DNA of 6,347 nucleotides from Eubacterium sp. (GCA_020859645.1 JAJBVU010000280.1:1-6347), one strand, 5' to 3'. Shown: positions 1 through 6,230, counted from the stretch's first letter. Notes: a model not told the origin generated them from the letters alone. Numbers and translations: made by a program.

Positions 1-121
1 AATAGTATTTGTCCATAATGTCTGTTATGTTTTCAAATTTTTCGTTCCCAACATGTTCTCTTATAACCTCCTTTGTATTTTCATATCGAAAAACCTCCCC
101 GTTAAAAATCATTTCTACCAT
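1..121 (-). CDS. Possible partial CDS, hypothetical, runs off the left edge
   Basis: Reading leftward from an ATG at 121, the frame stays open for 40 codons to the window edge. The peptide begins MVEMIFNGEVFRYENTK and continues as a charged, soluble-looking sequence rich in Glu, Lys and Asn, ending near DIMDKYY. An in-frame TAA lies seven codons upstream of the ATG, so the gene, if real, starts at 121 or at the second ATG at 112. Neither start has a good ribosome binding site, and both lie in the loop of the inverted repeat at 91-141. I recognise no family. It could be the start of a small gene, a decayed fragment, or a chance open frame in AT-rich DNA. Confidence is low because the frame is truncated and its start is weak. 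Confidence 0.35.
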   Translation of the reverse strand, partial: MVEMIFNGEVFRYENTKEVIREHVGNEKFENITDIMDKYY

Positions 122-141
122 AATTTTTACCAGGGAGGTTT
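91..141 (-). terminator. Long inverted repeat, possible intrinsic terminator after the HAD gene
   Basis: AAACCTCCC (91-99) is exactly complementary to GGGAGGTTT (133-141). After a mismatch, a second AT-rich stem pairs 101-109 with 123-130, with one bulged T, leaving a loop of about 13 nt. On the minus strand the 3' arm runs straight into TTTTT, and the 5' arm is preceded by A residues, which is the layout of an intrinsic terminator for leftward transcription. It lies about 100 nt past the HAD stop codon. The stem is longer and more interrupted than a typical terminator, so a palindromic repeat or a structure controlling the downstream reading frame is also possible. Confidence 0.4.
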
Positions 142-237
142 AGTTATATGCTATTTACACAATCTTATCCGAACCGTCGAAATAAAATAATACTATTTTT
201 TACAACAGTTATATGCCATATATTTATCAAACAATTC

Positions 238-894
238 TCACAGCTTCCCCTCGTCTATAAGATTTGCCGCAATATCAAGACTGCCGACGCAGTAGTCGAT
301 AGATTTCATAATATCTCTGTCAAAGGGAATCATATCTGGAATCGCCACAACCCTAATTCCGGCGTTTTGCCCTGCTTTTATTCCCGCCGGGCTGTCCTCG
401 ATTACTATGCAATCTTCACACTTAAGCCCCAGCATATCCGCTGCCTTAAGAAAAATATCCGGCGCCGGCTTCCCCTTTTCTACCATATCGCCGTAAACAA
501 AAGCGTCAAAGCATTTTTTAACATCGGCCTTTTCAAAATAAAATTCCGCCAAGTCTCTGCCTGTAGATGTAGCCACCGCAGTCAATATATCTTTGTCTTT
601 CGCAAAGGCAATCAACTCATTAAACCCCTTTTTAACAGGCACACCGAATTCTTTTACATAATCGGTTATAAATTCAGTCCTAATGTTCCTTGCCCCGTCA
701 TAGTCAAAATCCTCTCCGAATCTGTTCTTAAAAAGCCTGCGGCTATAGCTTCTTGCCGTTCCCTTAAAGCTGTTTATAAACTTCATATCGAGTTCAATTC
801 CCAGTTCCTCTCCGCATTTAAGCCAACCCATAGTAGAAAGCCTCTCCGTATCAAAAACAACCCCGTCCATATCAAATATTATTCCTTTAACCAT
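238..894 (-). CDS. HAD-superfamily hydrolase, beta-phosphoglucomutase-like subfamily
   Basis: This encodes a 218-residue cytosolic enzyme with all four HAD motifs. Motif I is DMDGVVFDTE, with nucleophile Asp8 and acid/base Asp10. Motif II is AVATST, with Thr109 as the likely phosphate-binding residue. The motif III lysine is Lys142 in KGKPAPD. Motif IV is IEDSPAGI, with Glu166-Asp167 binding magnesium. The helical cap between residues ~17 and ~90 is the type seen in beta-phosphoglucomutases and 2-deoxyglucose-6-phosphate or other sugar-phosphate phosphatases, and the length fits that family. Substrate cannot be told from sequence. I start at the ATG at 894 because AGGAGG (900-905) lies 5 nt upstream and MVKGIIFDMDG is the usual beginning; an ATG at 921 would add nine residues before the motif. 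The stop is TGA. It lies 33 nt after the membrane-protein gene and is probably co-transcribed with it. Confidence 0.9.
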   Translation of the reverse strand: MVKGIIFDMDGVVFDTERLSTMGWLKCGEELGIELDMKFINSFKGTARSYSRRLFKNRFGEDFDYDGARNIRTEFITDYVKEFGVPVKKGFNELIAFAKDKDILTAVATSTGRDLAEFYFEKADVKKCFDAFVYGDMVEKGKPAPDIFLKAADMLGLKCEDCIVIEDSPAGIKAGQNAGIRVVAIPDMIPFDRDIMKSIDYCVGSLDIAANLIDEGKL

Positions 895-899
895 TTTGT

Positions 900-905
900 C
901 CTCCT
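900..905 (-). promoter_or_regulatory. Ribosome binding site fixing the HAD gene start
   Basis: Perfect AGGAGG on the minus strand, 5 nt before the ATG at 894. It favours this start over the upstream in-frame ATG at 921. Confidence 0.8.
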
Positions 906-927
906 CACTGCAATATATCATATATTT

Positions 928-1500
928 TCAAATAATAACACCTATCGAAATTGCCGCCGGAATGACTGCTGCCAAAATCAGCGGTATTGCTCCGTCATAA
1001 TAGCCCAATGTGGTGTCAAGCTTATAATACAATATGTAGCATATAAGGCTGACCGCCGCCGCTGCAGCTGTAATTATAATAAAAACAACAACTGTGCATT
1101 TTGAGAAATGTCCATTTGCATACAATGCGTTCAGTTCCGAAAGCATCAAAACAGCCCAGCCCACTATCAAAAACAGCTCTGTTGTAACCTGACGTTTCAA
1201 AACAACAGAAGTCAGCCCGTACAAAATCAAATATGCGGCTATTCCGCCAACTAAAATATAACTTCCGACTATCAATCCTGTCTGAAGCTTCAAGGGATTA
1301 CTCCCTTTTATAATTTCAGCTATGCCTGCCAAGCCGAAAACTAAGGCAGGAAGCAAAAGCCATCCACTCTTCATACCCTTAACCGATCCCGTCGGCTTAA
1401 AAGCCAAAAGCCACCACGCCAAATAAAACAAGCAGCAAATTATAAGCAAAACATTTCCGGTCAGCATCTGTTTTGTCTGCTCATCTAACCGATTTAACAC
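928..1500 (-). CDS. Hypothetical six-helix integral membrane protein (GTG start)
   Basis: The 190-residue product is almost entirely hydrophobic, with about six predicted membrane helices at residues ~15-34, 47-64, 74-98, 108-126, 135-157 and 168-190. A short polar N-terminus (MLNRLDEQTKQ) precedes them. I see no cofactor motif, catalytic motif or signal peptide and recognise no named family. The frame extends upstream to an ATG at 1602, but I prefer the GTG at 1500. GGGAGG lies 8 nt before it, an extended -10 promoter lies within the upstream extension, and the ATG at 1602 has no ribosome binding site at a useful distance. The upstream extension would add a segment resembling a lipoprotein signal (ending LLLTAC), which I consider accidental. 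It is followed after 33 nt by the HAD phosphatase gene, suggesting a two-gene transcript. Function is unknown. Confidence 0.75.
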   Translation of the reverse strand: MLNRLDEQTKQMLTGNVLLIICCLFYLAWWLLAFKPTGSVKGMKSGWLLLPALVFGLAGIAEIIKGSNPLKLQTGLIVGSYILVGGIAAYLILYGLTSVVLKRQVTTELFLIVGWAVLMLSELNALYANGHFSKCTVVVFIIITAAAAAVSLICYILYYKLDTTLGYYDGAIPLILAAVIPAAISIGVII

Positions 1501-1508
1501 TTTAATTT

Positions 1509-1514
1509 CCTCCC
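1509..1514 (-). promoter_or_regulatory. Ribosome binding site for the GTG start at 1500
   Basis: GGGAGG on the minus strand with an 8-nt spacer to GTG. This is the main reason for shortening the membrane-protein gene by 34 codons relative to its longest open frame. Confidence 0.7.
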
Positions 1515-1543
1515 TTTTATATTCATTATCTTCTCTATAATTG

Positions 1544-1572
1544 ATTATATCAAAGCAAGCTGTCAAAAGCAA
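1544..1572 (-). promoter_or_regulatory. Extended -10 sigma-A promoter for the membrane-protein/HAD pair
   Basis: On the minus strand a perfect TATAAT (1549..1544) is preceded by TG plus one base, giving the extended -10 form TGATATAAT. A weak -35 (TTGCTT, 1572..1567) lies 17 bp upstream. A perfect TTGACA at 1566..1561 is also present, but it is only 11 bp from this -10. The predicted transcription start is near 1537, leaving a leader of about 37 nt that carries the GGGAGG site before the GTG start. Confidence 0.6.
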
Positions 1573-1602
1573 TATAATCAAAATCCTTTTAAGAAAACAC
1601 AT

Positions 1603-1718
1603 TTATCGGATTGATATCATACTCCTTTGGAAGTATCAGCCTGCAATTGCTTAACCATTTTAGATCTCAACAGCAAAAAATATTGTATTCTCACTTGGAA
1701 TAACGGAAAAGCATTTTC
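1603..1718 (-). other. Intergenic stretch with an unassigned open frame after the LysR stop
   Basis: No gene is supported here. Directly after the LysR-remnant TAA, the same frame stays open for 33 more codons to a TGA at 1617-1619 and ends in MVKQLQADTSKGV. This could be a C-terminal scrap of another lost gene or chance. There is a short imperfect hairpin at 1619-1636 (ATACTCC, TTT loop, GGAAGTAT) without a T-run, and an AT-only hairpin at about 1707-1719. I call neither a terminator. Confidence 0.3.
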
Positions 1719-2120
1719 TTAACTAAAAATACTGCGCCCGGCGGCGGCAATGAATTTTTGAGCTGCCGGGGTTGGATTTTTGGAGTAAATTATGCCGTAG
1801 GGCATAGTCTGCTCCGGTTCCAAGGGGATTGTGATAAGATTTGTGTGAATATCGGAATATATTTCCTGTGTTATTAATATGTAGGGGTTTACCTCGCACA
1901 GCGTAAATGTGTCCAAGCCGTAATATGAAGAATCGATTATGCCTATTGTGGGGTAGTTTTTGTTTATTTCGGTTCTTAAAGCATCTAATTCATAGGAAAC
2001 CCCTTCTATGGGCATAACAGCGTATTCTCCGTTTAAATCTTTAAGGGACAGGCTTTTTTCCTTTACCAAGCGGTGGTTTTTTGCAACAGCGCAGCAAATA
2101 GGTGTTGTAATTTTTATCTT
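1719..2120 (-). pseudogene. LysR-family regulator remnant, C-terminal half of the effector-binding domain
   Basis: The readable part starts with PICCAVAKNHRLVKEKSLSLK near 2100 (about 127 residues). It matches the typical middle of a LysR substrate-binding domain, where a strand is followed by K/N-H-R/P-L-A and then S-L-x-L-x-D-L. It ends normally with MPYGIIYSKNPTPAAQKFI, the usual closing strand and helix, and a TAA. The DNA-binding helix-turn-helix and the first part of the effector domain, roughly the first 165-170 residues of a ~295-residue protein, are missing. An in-frame TAG lies at 2121-2123, and the TTG at 2069 is not a credible start. Upstream DNA codes in another frame for an unrelated nuclease-like remnant, so the break looks like a deletion junction. 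It cannot bind DNA and is probably dead. There is no reason to link it to the scr operon. Confidence 0.8.
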
Positions 2121-2226
2121 CTATTTGTTTTAAAGCTCTCTGTATACTTTGCTCAAAACCTTCATAGCTGTCGGCATATTTCACTTCAATTATAAATATA
2201 AAGCTGAAGCTTTTTTCTCTATATCT
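2092..2226 (-). pseudogene. Remnant of a PD-(D/E)XK nuclease domain (AAA-ATPase/DUF1703-like)
   Basis: In a frame different from the LysR remnant, the minus strand from about 2205 to 2092 reads FIFIIEVKYADSYEGFEQ and then ALKQIEDKNYNTYLL. The core beta-strand ending in E-x-K (codons 2187..2179), followed by a helix with ALxQIxxKxY, is characteristic of the C-terminal PD-(D/E)XK domain of DUF1703/PDDEXK_9 proteins. These are large AAA-ATPase-like proteins found in many copies in gut anaerobes. Only about 35-40 of the usual 500 or more residues remain. A TGA lies just upstream (2227-2229), and no start codon or ATPase part is present. After the junction the frame reads the LysR DNA out of frame to a TAA at 2041-2043. 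The family assignment comes from recalled family patterns, not a search. Confidence 0.6.
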
Positions 2227-2292
2227 TCATTAGTTTCGATTCAAATCTCTTCAGATTCTTAAATTAAGTTTAACACACAACTGCAGAAAATT

Positions 2293-3264
2293 TTATGTTC
2301 TTTTCAAAAACTCCTTTACCTCTGAAAGTGAGACGTAAGAGGCTATTGCTCCGCTTTTTGTAACGCTTAAGGCGGAGCAGCAGTTTGCAAAGTAAAGCAT
2401 TTCGTGAAGTTCCTTTTCCGAAAGTGCGGTTAGGGTCTCTTTTTCAACATCCGCCGCAGAAAGAGCGTAGAGGAATGAACCTATAATGCAGTCCCCTGCC
2501 CCGGTGGTATCCTTTGCCGTTACCTTCGGGGCTTTTACTTTTATTTCCTTACCGGGGGTTAAAAGTGCGGCGCCCTCTCCTCCCATTGTGTACATAATCA
2601 TTTTTACCCCCTGTGAAAAAAGAGAGGGAGCGGCTTTTTTAATGTCGGTTTCGCCTGTTATAAGCTCTAATTCCTCATCGGAAATTTTTAATATATCCGC
2701 ATATTTTATGAAGTCTCTAATTGTACTTACGCAGTTTTCGGCACAGTCCCAAAGATTAAGGCGAATGTTTGGGTCGAAGCTGATTATGGCGTTTTGAGCT
2801 TTGGCAAGCTCTATGGCTTTTATATGGGCGTATTTTACAGGGGCTTCTATTAAGTCAACAGAACAGAAATGCAAAATGCCTGTGTCCTTCAGCATATTTT
2901 CCGTTATTTCGTCTGCTTTAAGAAGCATATCCGCAGAGGGGCTTCTGTAAAACGAAAAATCTCTGTTTCCGTCGGAAGCTAAGGCAACAAAAGCAAGAGC
3001 TGTATTGGCTTCATCGGTCCGCAAAACAAAGCCTGTGTCAACTCCGGCTTGATTTAATGTGTCCACAATATAATCTCCGAAAGCATCTTTTCCCAGCTTT
3101 GTAATTATTCGGCTTTTTCCGCCAAGCAAAGCAGCAGCTGCCGCTACATTTGCCGGAGCACCTCCGCAGACCCTTTTAAAGCCTGTTACGTCCTTTAGCC
3201 TACAGCCCTTTTCTTCCGGTATAAAATCAATTAAGGCTTCGCCGATTGCCGATATATATTTCAT
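2293..3264 (-). CDS. scrK: Fructokinase (PfkB family)
   Basis: This 323-residue cytosolic kinase transfers phosphate from ATP to the fructose released by ScrB, giving fructose-6-phosphate for glycolysis. PfkB signature 1 is visible as GGAPANVA (34-41). Signature 2 is DTTGAGD (252-258), with Asp258 as the catalytic base and the GAG forming the anion hole. N-terminal GEALIDFIP and internal SFDPNIRLNLW (162-172) are typical of fructokinases in sucrose operons. Length is normal for the family. The ATG at 3264 has AGGAGG (3272-3277) 7 nt upstream. It lies 23 nt after scrB as the last gene of the operon. No GC-rich hairpin with a T-run is visible in the 250 bases downstream, so its transcript end is unclear. 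Another PfkB sugar kinase is possible by sequence, but the neighbours make fructokinase the best call. Confidence 0.92.
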   Translation of the reverse strand: MKYISAIGEALIDFIPEEKGCRLKDVTGFKRVCGGAPANVAAAAALLGGKSRIITKLGKDAFGDYIVDTLNQAGVDTGFVLRTDEANTALAFVALASDGNRDFSFYRSPSADMLLKADEITENMLKDTGILHFCSVDLIEAPVKYAHIKAIELAKAQNAIISFDPNIRLNLWDCAENCVSTIRDFIKYADILKISDEELELITGETDIKKAAPSLFSQGVKMIMYTMGGEGAALLTPGKEIKVKAPKVTAKDTTGAGDCIIGSFLYALSAADVEKETLTALSEKELHEMLYFANCCSALSVTKSGAIASYVSLSEVKEFLKRT

Positions 3265-3287
3265 TTCCGTGCCTCCTAATTTCGTTA

Positions 3288-4706
3288 TTATTTGTATTCA
3301 AAGCCTTTAAGCTTCCAAACCTTAAGACTGTCATAGTTTTCAAGAGGAGCTATTCCGCTGTATTTTTCGGGATAAAATCGTGAGGAGAAAACCTCTTCGC
3401 CGCCGTTTATAAAAATTTCTATTGATGAGCTGTCGCAGAAAATTCTTAATTCTTCAAGGCTTTCAAGGCTTACGCTTCTTTCTTTTCTGCCTGCACCGCT
3501 TTCTCCGAAGGACAGTGTTAAAACCTTGTTTTCATAGGATATTTTACAGTCGCTGTGAATTAAAACCTCTGTTTTTTCGGGACTGCAATAGGTAATTACA
3601 GCTTCAAAAGCCTTTATTTCCTTTTGATCTTCGCCTGTTATATCCTTTTCTCTTAAGCTTTCATATTCTCTTACAGGCTTTTGAATAAGCTTATTGCCCT
3701 TAAGACTTAATTCTCTGGGAATTGTCAGACAGTGCGACCACCCGAACTCTTCACAGGGGTTTTTATAATAGCCCTCTAAATCCGGTAAGCCCAGCCAGCC
3801 AATCATAATTCTTCTGCCGTCGGAAGTCTCAAAGGACTGGGGAGCATAAAAGTCAAAGCCCCTGTCAAGCTCGTTAAATTCTCCCACTGTACAGCCTTGT
3901 TCTGTAAAGCTGCCCTCAAGAAAAGCCCATCCGCTTTGGTACACATTGTTATATTTGAAGCCCTCAGCTTCTATGCCCTGCGGGGAGAAAGCCAAAATCT
4001 GCTTATCCTCTAAGAAAAACAAGTCGGGACATTCCCACATATATCCGAATTTTTCGGCTGTTCTCAAGCGGTTTATAAGCTGCCAATTTGTTTTGTTTTC
4101 TGACTCATAAACCAAAACCTCGCCTGTGTCCTCAGTTGTTCTTGAGCCTAAAACAATATAAAATTTGCCGTTGTGTTTAAATGCTTTAGGGTCTCTTACG
4201 TGACAGGTGCAGTCGGGGGGATAGTCGGAGTTTTTCATAAGAAGAGTTTTATCGTCAAAGGTTTCTCCGTCCTCAGAAACTGCAAGCACAAGGTTGTGTT
4301 CTCTGCCATTATTTATATAGTCAAAATCCCCCAGCTGCTTTACGTTTCCCGTATAGTAAATATACATTTTACCCTCATCTATAAGAGCCGAGCCTGAGTA
4401 AACTCCGTGACAGTCAAAGTTTTGATCACAGCATAGAGCCGGAGTTAAATATTCATAAGTTATAAAATCCTTTGTTTTATAATGCCCCCAAAAGTTTGTT
4501 CCCGGTTTTGTGTCGAAGGGTGAATACTGATAAAATATGTGATATTCTCCCTTAAATTCGCAAAGACCGTTAGGGTCGTTAAGCCAGCCTGTTTTAGGCA
4601 TAATGTGAAAAAGCTGTCTCCACTTTGCCGGTTTGTTTTCCGCCGCTTTTTCAAAAAGAGCCGCTGTCTGAAGAAGATTTGTTTTCTTTATGTTGTTAAA
4701 TTTCAT
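3288..4706 (-). CDS. scrB: Sucrose-6-phosphate hydrolase (GH32 invertase)
   Basis: This 472-residue cytosolic glycoside hydrolase cleaves the sucrose-6-phosphate delivered by the PTS into glucose-6-phosphate and fructose. The GH32 landmarks are in order: WLNDPNG (41-47) with nucleophile Asp44, FWGH (72-75), SGSA (104-107), VRDP (170-173) with transition-state-stabilising Asp172, and WECPD (224-228) with acid/base Glu225. The first ~340 residues form the five-bladed propeller. The rest is the C-terminal beta-sandwich, ending near SSIEIFINGGEEVFSSR. Length is typical for SacA/ScrB. I start at the ATG at 4706 because GAGGTGA lies just upstream. The frame reaches back to 4772, but those 22 codons run through an intercistronic hairpin and lack a binding site. 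It lies 68 nt after scrA and 23 nt before scrK. All catalytic residues are intact. Confidence 0.95.
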   Translation of the reverse strand: MKFNNIKKTNLLQTAALFEKAAENKPAKWRQLFHIMPKTGWLNDPNGLCEFKGEYHIFYQYSPFDTKPGTNFWGHYKTKDFITYEYLTPALCCDQNFDCHGVYSGSALIDEGKMYIYYTGNVKQLGDFDYINNGREHNLVLAVSEDGETFDDKTLLMKNSDYPPDCTCHVRDPKAFKHNGKFYIVLGSRTTEDTGEVLVYESENKTNWQLINRLRTAEKFGYMWECPDLFFLEDKQILAFSPQGIEAEGFKYNNVYQSGWAFLEGSFTEQGCTVGEFNELDRGFDFYAPQSFETSDGRRIMIGWLGLPDLEGYYKNPCEEFGWSHCLTIPRELSLKGNKLIQKPVREYESLREKDITGEDQKEIKAFEAVITYCSPEKTEVLIHSDCKISYENKVLTLSFGESGAGRKERSVSLESLEELRIFCDSSSIEIFINGGEEVFSSRFYPEKYSGIAPLENYDSLKVWKLKGFEYK

Positions 4707-4710
4707 ATTG

Positions 4711-4717
4711 TCACCTC
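4711..4717 (-). promoter_or_regulatory. Ribosome binding site deciding the scrB start
   Basis: GAGGTGA on the minus strand ends 4 nt before the ATG at 4706. It supports that start over the in-frame ATG at 4772, which overlaps the hairpin. Confidence 0.7.
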
Positions 4718-4731
4718 GGTTAATGGAGTAA

Positions 4732-4755
4732 GGCATCGGAAAAACTTCCGATGCC
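4732..4755 (-). repeat. Perfect intercistronic hairpin between scrA and scrB
   Basis: GGCATCGGAA (4732-4741) pairs perfectly with TTCCGATGCC (4746-4755) around a four-base loop, giving a 10-bp stem with six G-C pairs. It lies 19 nt past the scrA stop and 25 nt before the scrB start. On the minus strand the sequence after the stem is TTACTCC, not a T-run, so it is not a standard intrinsic terminator. A plausible role is protecting the scrA message from 3'-5' decay, or setting the scrA:scrB ratio through processing or partial termination. That role is inference. Confidence 0.7.
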
Positions 4756-4774
4756 CACACCGTTATTCTCAAGT

Positions 4775-6157
4775 TTAAGCCTCGTCTTTATATCCGAAAA
4801 GGTAGGAAAGAACAAAGGCAACTGCTACAGCTATCAGCATTGAAATTACATACTGAAGAGGAGCGTGAAGGTGAAGGAGTATTGCGAAAATGCCCGTTAC
4901 ACCTGTGGCTGTTGCGCCTAAGTGGAAAAGTGAAGCAGCCATAGCTCCGCATGCACCGCCGATTGCTCCGCAGACAAACACCTTTGTATATCTTAAGTTT
5001 ACACCGAATATTGCCGGTTCTGTTATACCAAGCATTGCCGAAAGAGCCGCAGGAAGAGCAAGTGACTTTGTCTTTGCCTTCTTTGTTTTAACCGCTACTG
5101 CAAGACAGGCTGCGCCCTGAGCCATATTTGCCGCAGAAGCAAGAGGAAGCCAGTAGGTATAGCCGTATTGTGAAATCTGACCTAAGTCTATAACTGTGTA
5201 CATATGGTGGATTCCGGCTACAACAGTTGAAGAATAAAGACCGCCCATAATGAATGAGCCTATTCCCATAGGAAGTGTAAGAAGAACGAGAATACCTGAA
5301 ATTATAGCATTTTCAATATAGATGAATACGGGACCTATGAATGTGAATACAAGGAAGGCTGTTGCAAGAAGACTTACCAGAGGAGTGACGAAAAGGTCAA
5401 TTATTTCGGGAACAACCTTATGCAGACGTTTTTCAATGTTTGCAAGTATCAATGAAGCTATAACAATGGGAATAACATGGCCCTGATATCCTACCATATG
5501 AACATTGTAAAGTCCGAAAATGCTGAAGGACTGAGCGTAGCCCTCTGTTGCCACAGTATAGGCGTTCTGAAGATTTGTGTGAATAAGGAACATTGCCAAA
5601 ACTGCGCCTAAATAGGGGTTTCCGCCGAAGGTTTTTGTTGCGGAGAAACCTATTAAAATAGGAAGGAATGTAAAGGCTGCACTGCTTAAAAGTGAAATAA
5701 TCTGGAAAACATAGCCGTTGGTGTTAATGGCTATGTAGCCGTTTGTGTTCATAAAGTTCAGTGCTTCCGTAAGACCCATAATAAGACCGCAGGCAACAAT
5801 TGCCGGAATTATGGGAACAAAAACATCGCCCAGTGTCTTTATAAGACGCTTGAAAATGTTTGACTTTGCGGCTGCCTGCTGTTTAACCTCTGAGGTGGAA
5901 GCGGCGGATATGCCGGCAATCTGTATAAACTCATCATAAACCTTATTTACAGTGCCTGTTCCGAAGATAATCTGAAGCTGACCCGAAGCAAGGAAACAGC
6001 CCTTTACGCCGTCTATTTCTTCAATATCTTCTTTTTTAATAATATCATTGTCTGCAACAACCAGTCTCAAGCGTGTTGCACAGTGAGCGGCTGAAACTAT
6101 GTTTTCTTTTCCGCCTATTTTTTCAATTACCTGTTCTGCCGATTTTCTGTAATCCAT
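4775..6157 (-). CDS. scrA: Sucrose-specific PTS transporter, EIIBC component
   Basis: This 460-residue inner-membrane permease takes up sucrose and phosphorylates it at C6 during transport. The EIIB domain occupies residues ~1-80, with the phosphorylated cysteine Cys26 in AAHCATRLRL. A linker (~80-105) leads into an EIIC domain of about ten hydrophobic segments from ~108 to 455. Characteristic EIIC motifs are NPYLGAVLAMFLIHTNL (180-196), AGIHHMY (314-320) and GITEPAIFGVNLRY (377-390). This is the glucose/sucrose superfamily architecture of Bacillus SacP and enteric ScrA. The protein stops after EIIC, so it lacks the fused EIIA of streptococcal ScrA and must borrow an EIIA encoded elsewhere. 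The ATG at 6157 has AGGAGG (6167-6172) 9 nt upstream. It is the first gene of the operon. Specificity for sucrose is supported by scrB and scrK; trehalose or beta-glucoside EIIs share the fold. Confidence 0.93.
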   Translation of the reverse strand: MDYRKSAEQVIEKIGGKENIVSAAHCATRLRLVVADNDIIKKEDIEEIDGVKGCFLASGQLQIIFGTGTVNKVYDEFIQIAGISAASTSEVKQQAAAKSNIFKRLIKTLGDVFVPIIPAIVACGLIMGLTEALNFMNTNGYIAINTNGYVFQIISLLSSAAFTFLPILIGFSATKTFGGNPYLGAVLAMFLIHTNLQNAYTVATEGYAQSFSIFGLYNVHMVGYQGHVIPIVIASLILANIEKRLHKVVPEIIDLFVTPLVSLLATAFLVFTFIGPVFIYIENAIISGILVLLTLPMGIGSFIMGGLYSSTVVAGIHHMYTVIDLGQISQYGYTYWLPLASAANMAQGAACLAVAVKTKKAKTKSLALPAALSAMLGITEPAIFGVNLRYTKVFVCGAIGGACGAMAASLFHLGATATGVTGIFAILLHLHAPLQYVISMLIAVAVAFVLSYLFGYKDEA

Positions 6158-6200
6158 AAAATTAAACCTCCTGTAATAAATTTAATAATAAGAACACTAT

Positions 6201-6230
6201 AAAAACGCAGATGCCTGCAGGACTTATCTG
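6201..6230 (-). promoter_or_regulatory. Leader hairpin followed by a T-run, possible weak attenuator
   Basis: In the scr leader, CAGAT and ATCTG (6226-6230 with 6208-6212) can pair around an inner CCTGCAGG. Alternatively GCAG/CTGC pair around a GCAT loop. Both are followed by G and TTTTT at 6205..6201. The stems are short and compete with each other, so termination here would be weak. I see no RAT sequence of the SacT/SacY/LicT antiterminator type. This may be chance. Confidence 0.25.

Noticed and set aside
148..1104. A 318-codon plus-strand open frame with GGGAGG 8 nt before its ATG
   Set aside because: It lies antisense to the HAD gene and most of its membrane-protein neighbour, both of which have clear coding character. 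Its product is Arg/Asn/Lys/Phe/Tyr-rich with no domain, and its apparent ribosome binding site is one arm of the 91-141 inverted repeat.
1561..1566. Perfect TTGACA as the -35 of the membrane-gene promoter
   Set aside because: It is only 11 bp from the TATAAT, too close for a sigma-A promoter. The extended -10 explains the site better.
1719..2069. Intact small gene starting with TTG at 2069
   Set aside because: LysR similarity continues in frame upstream of this codon to about 2100, so the TTG is internal (the L of NHRLV) and the true beginning is missing.
2200..2216. AAAGC-TGAA-GCTTT followed by Ts on the plus strand, a possible terminator
   Set aside because: It has only five mostly A-T pairs, points rightward where no plus-strand gene ends, and lies within the nuclease-like coding remnant.
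4707..4772. 22-codon N-terminal extension of scrB
   Set aside because: It runs through the perfect intercistronic hairpin, has no ribosome binding site, and is not part of the GH32 fold. The ATG at 4706 has a good site.
4539..4778. Plus-strand open frame opposite scrB, and similar ones at 2486-2797, 4173-4397, 4890-5120 and 5745-5939
   Set aside because: All are antisense shadows of scrA, scrB or scrK, with low-complexity products lacking any recognisable domain.
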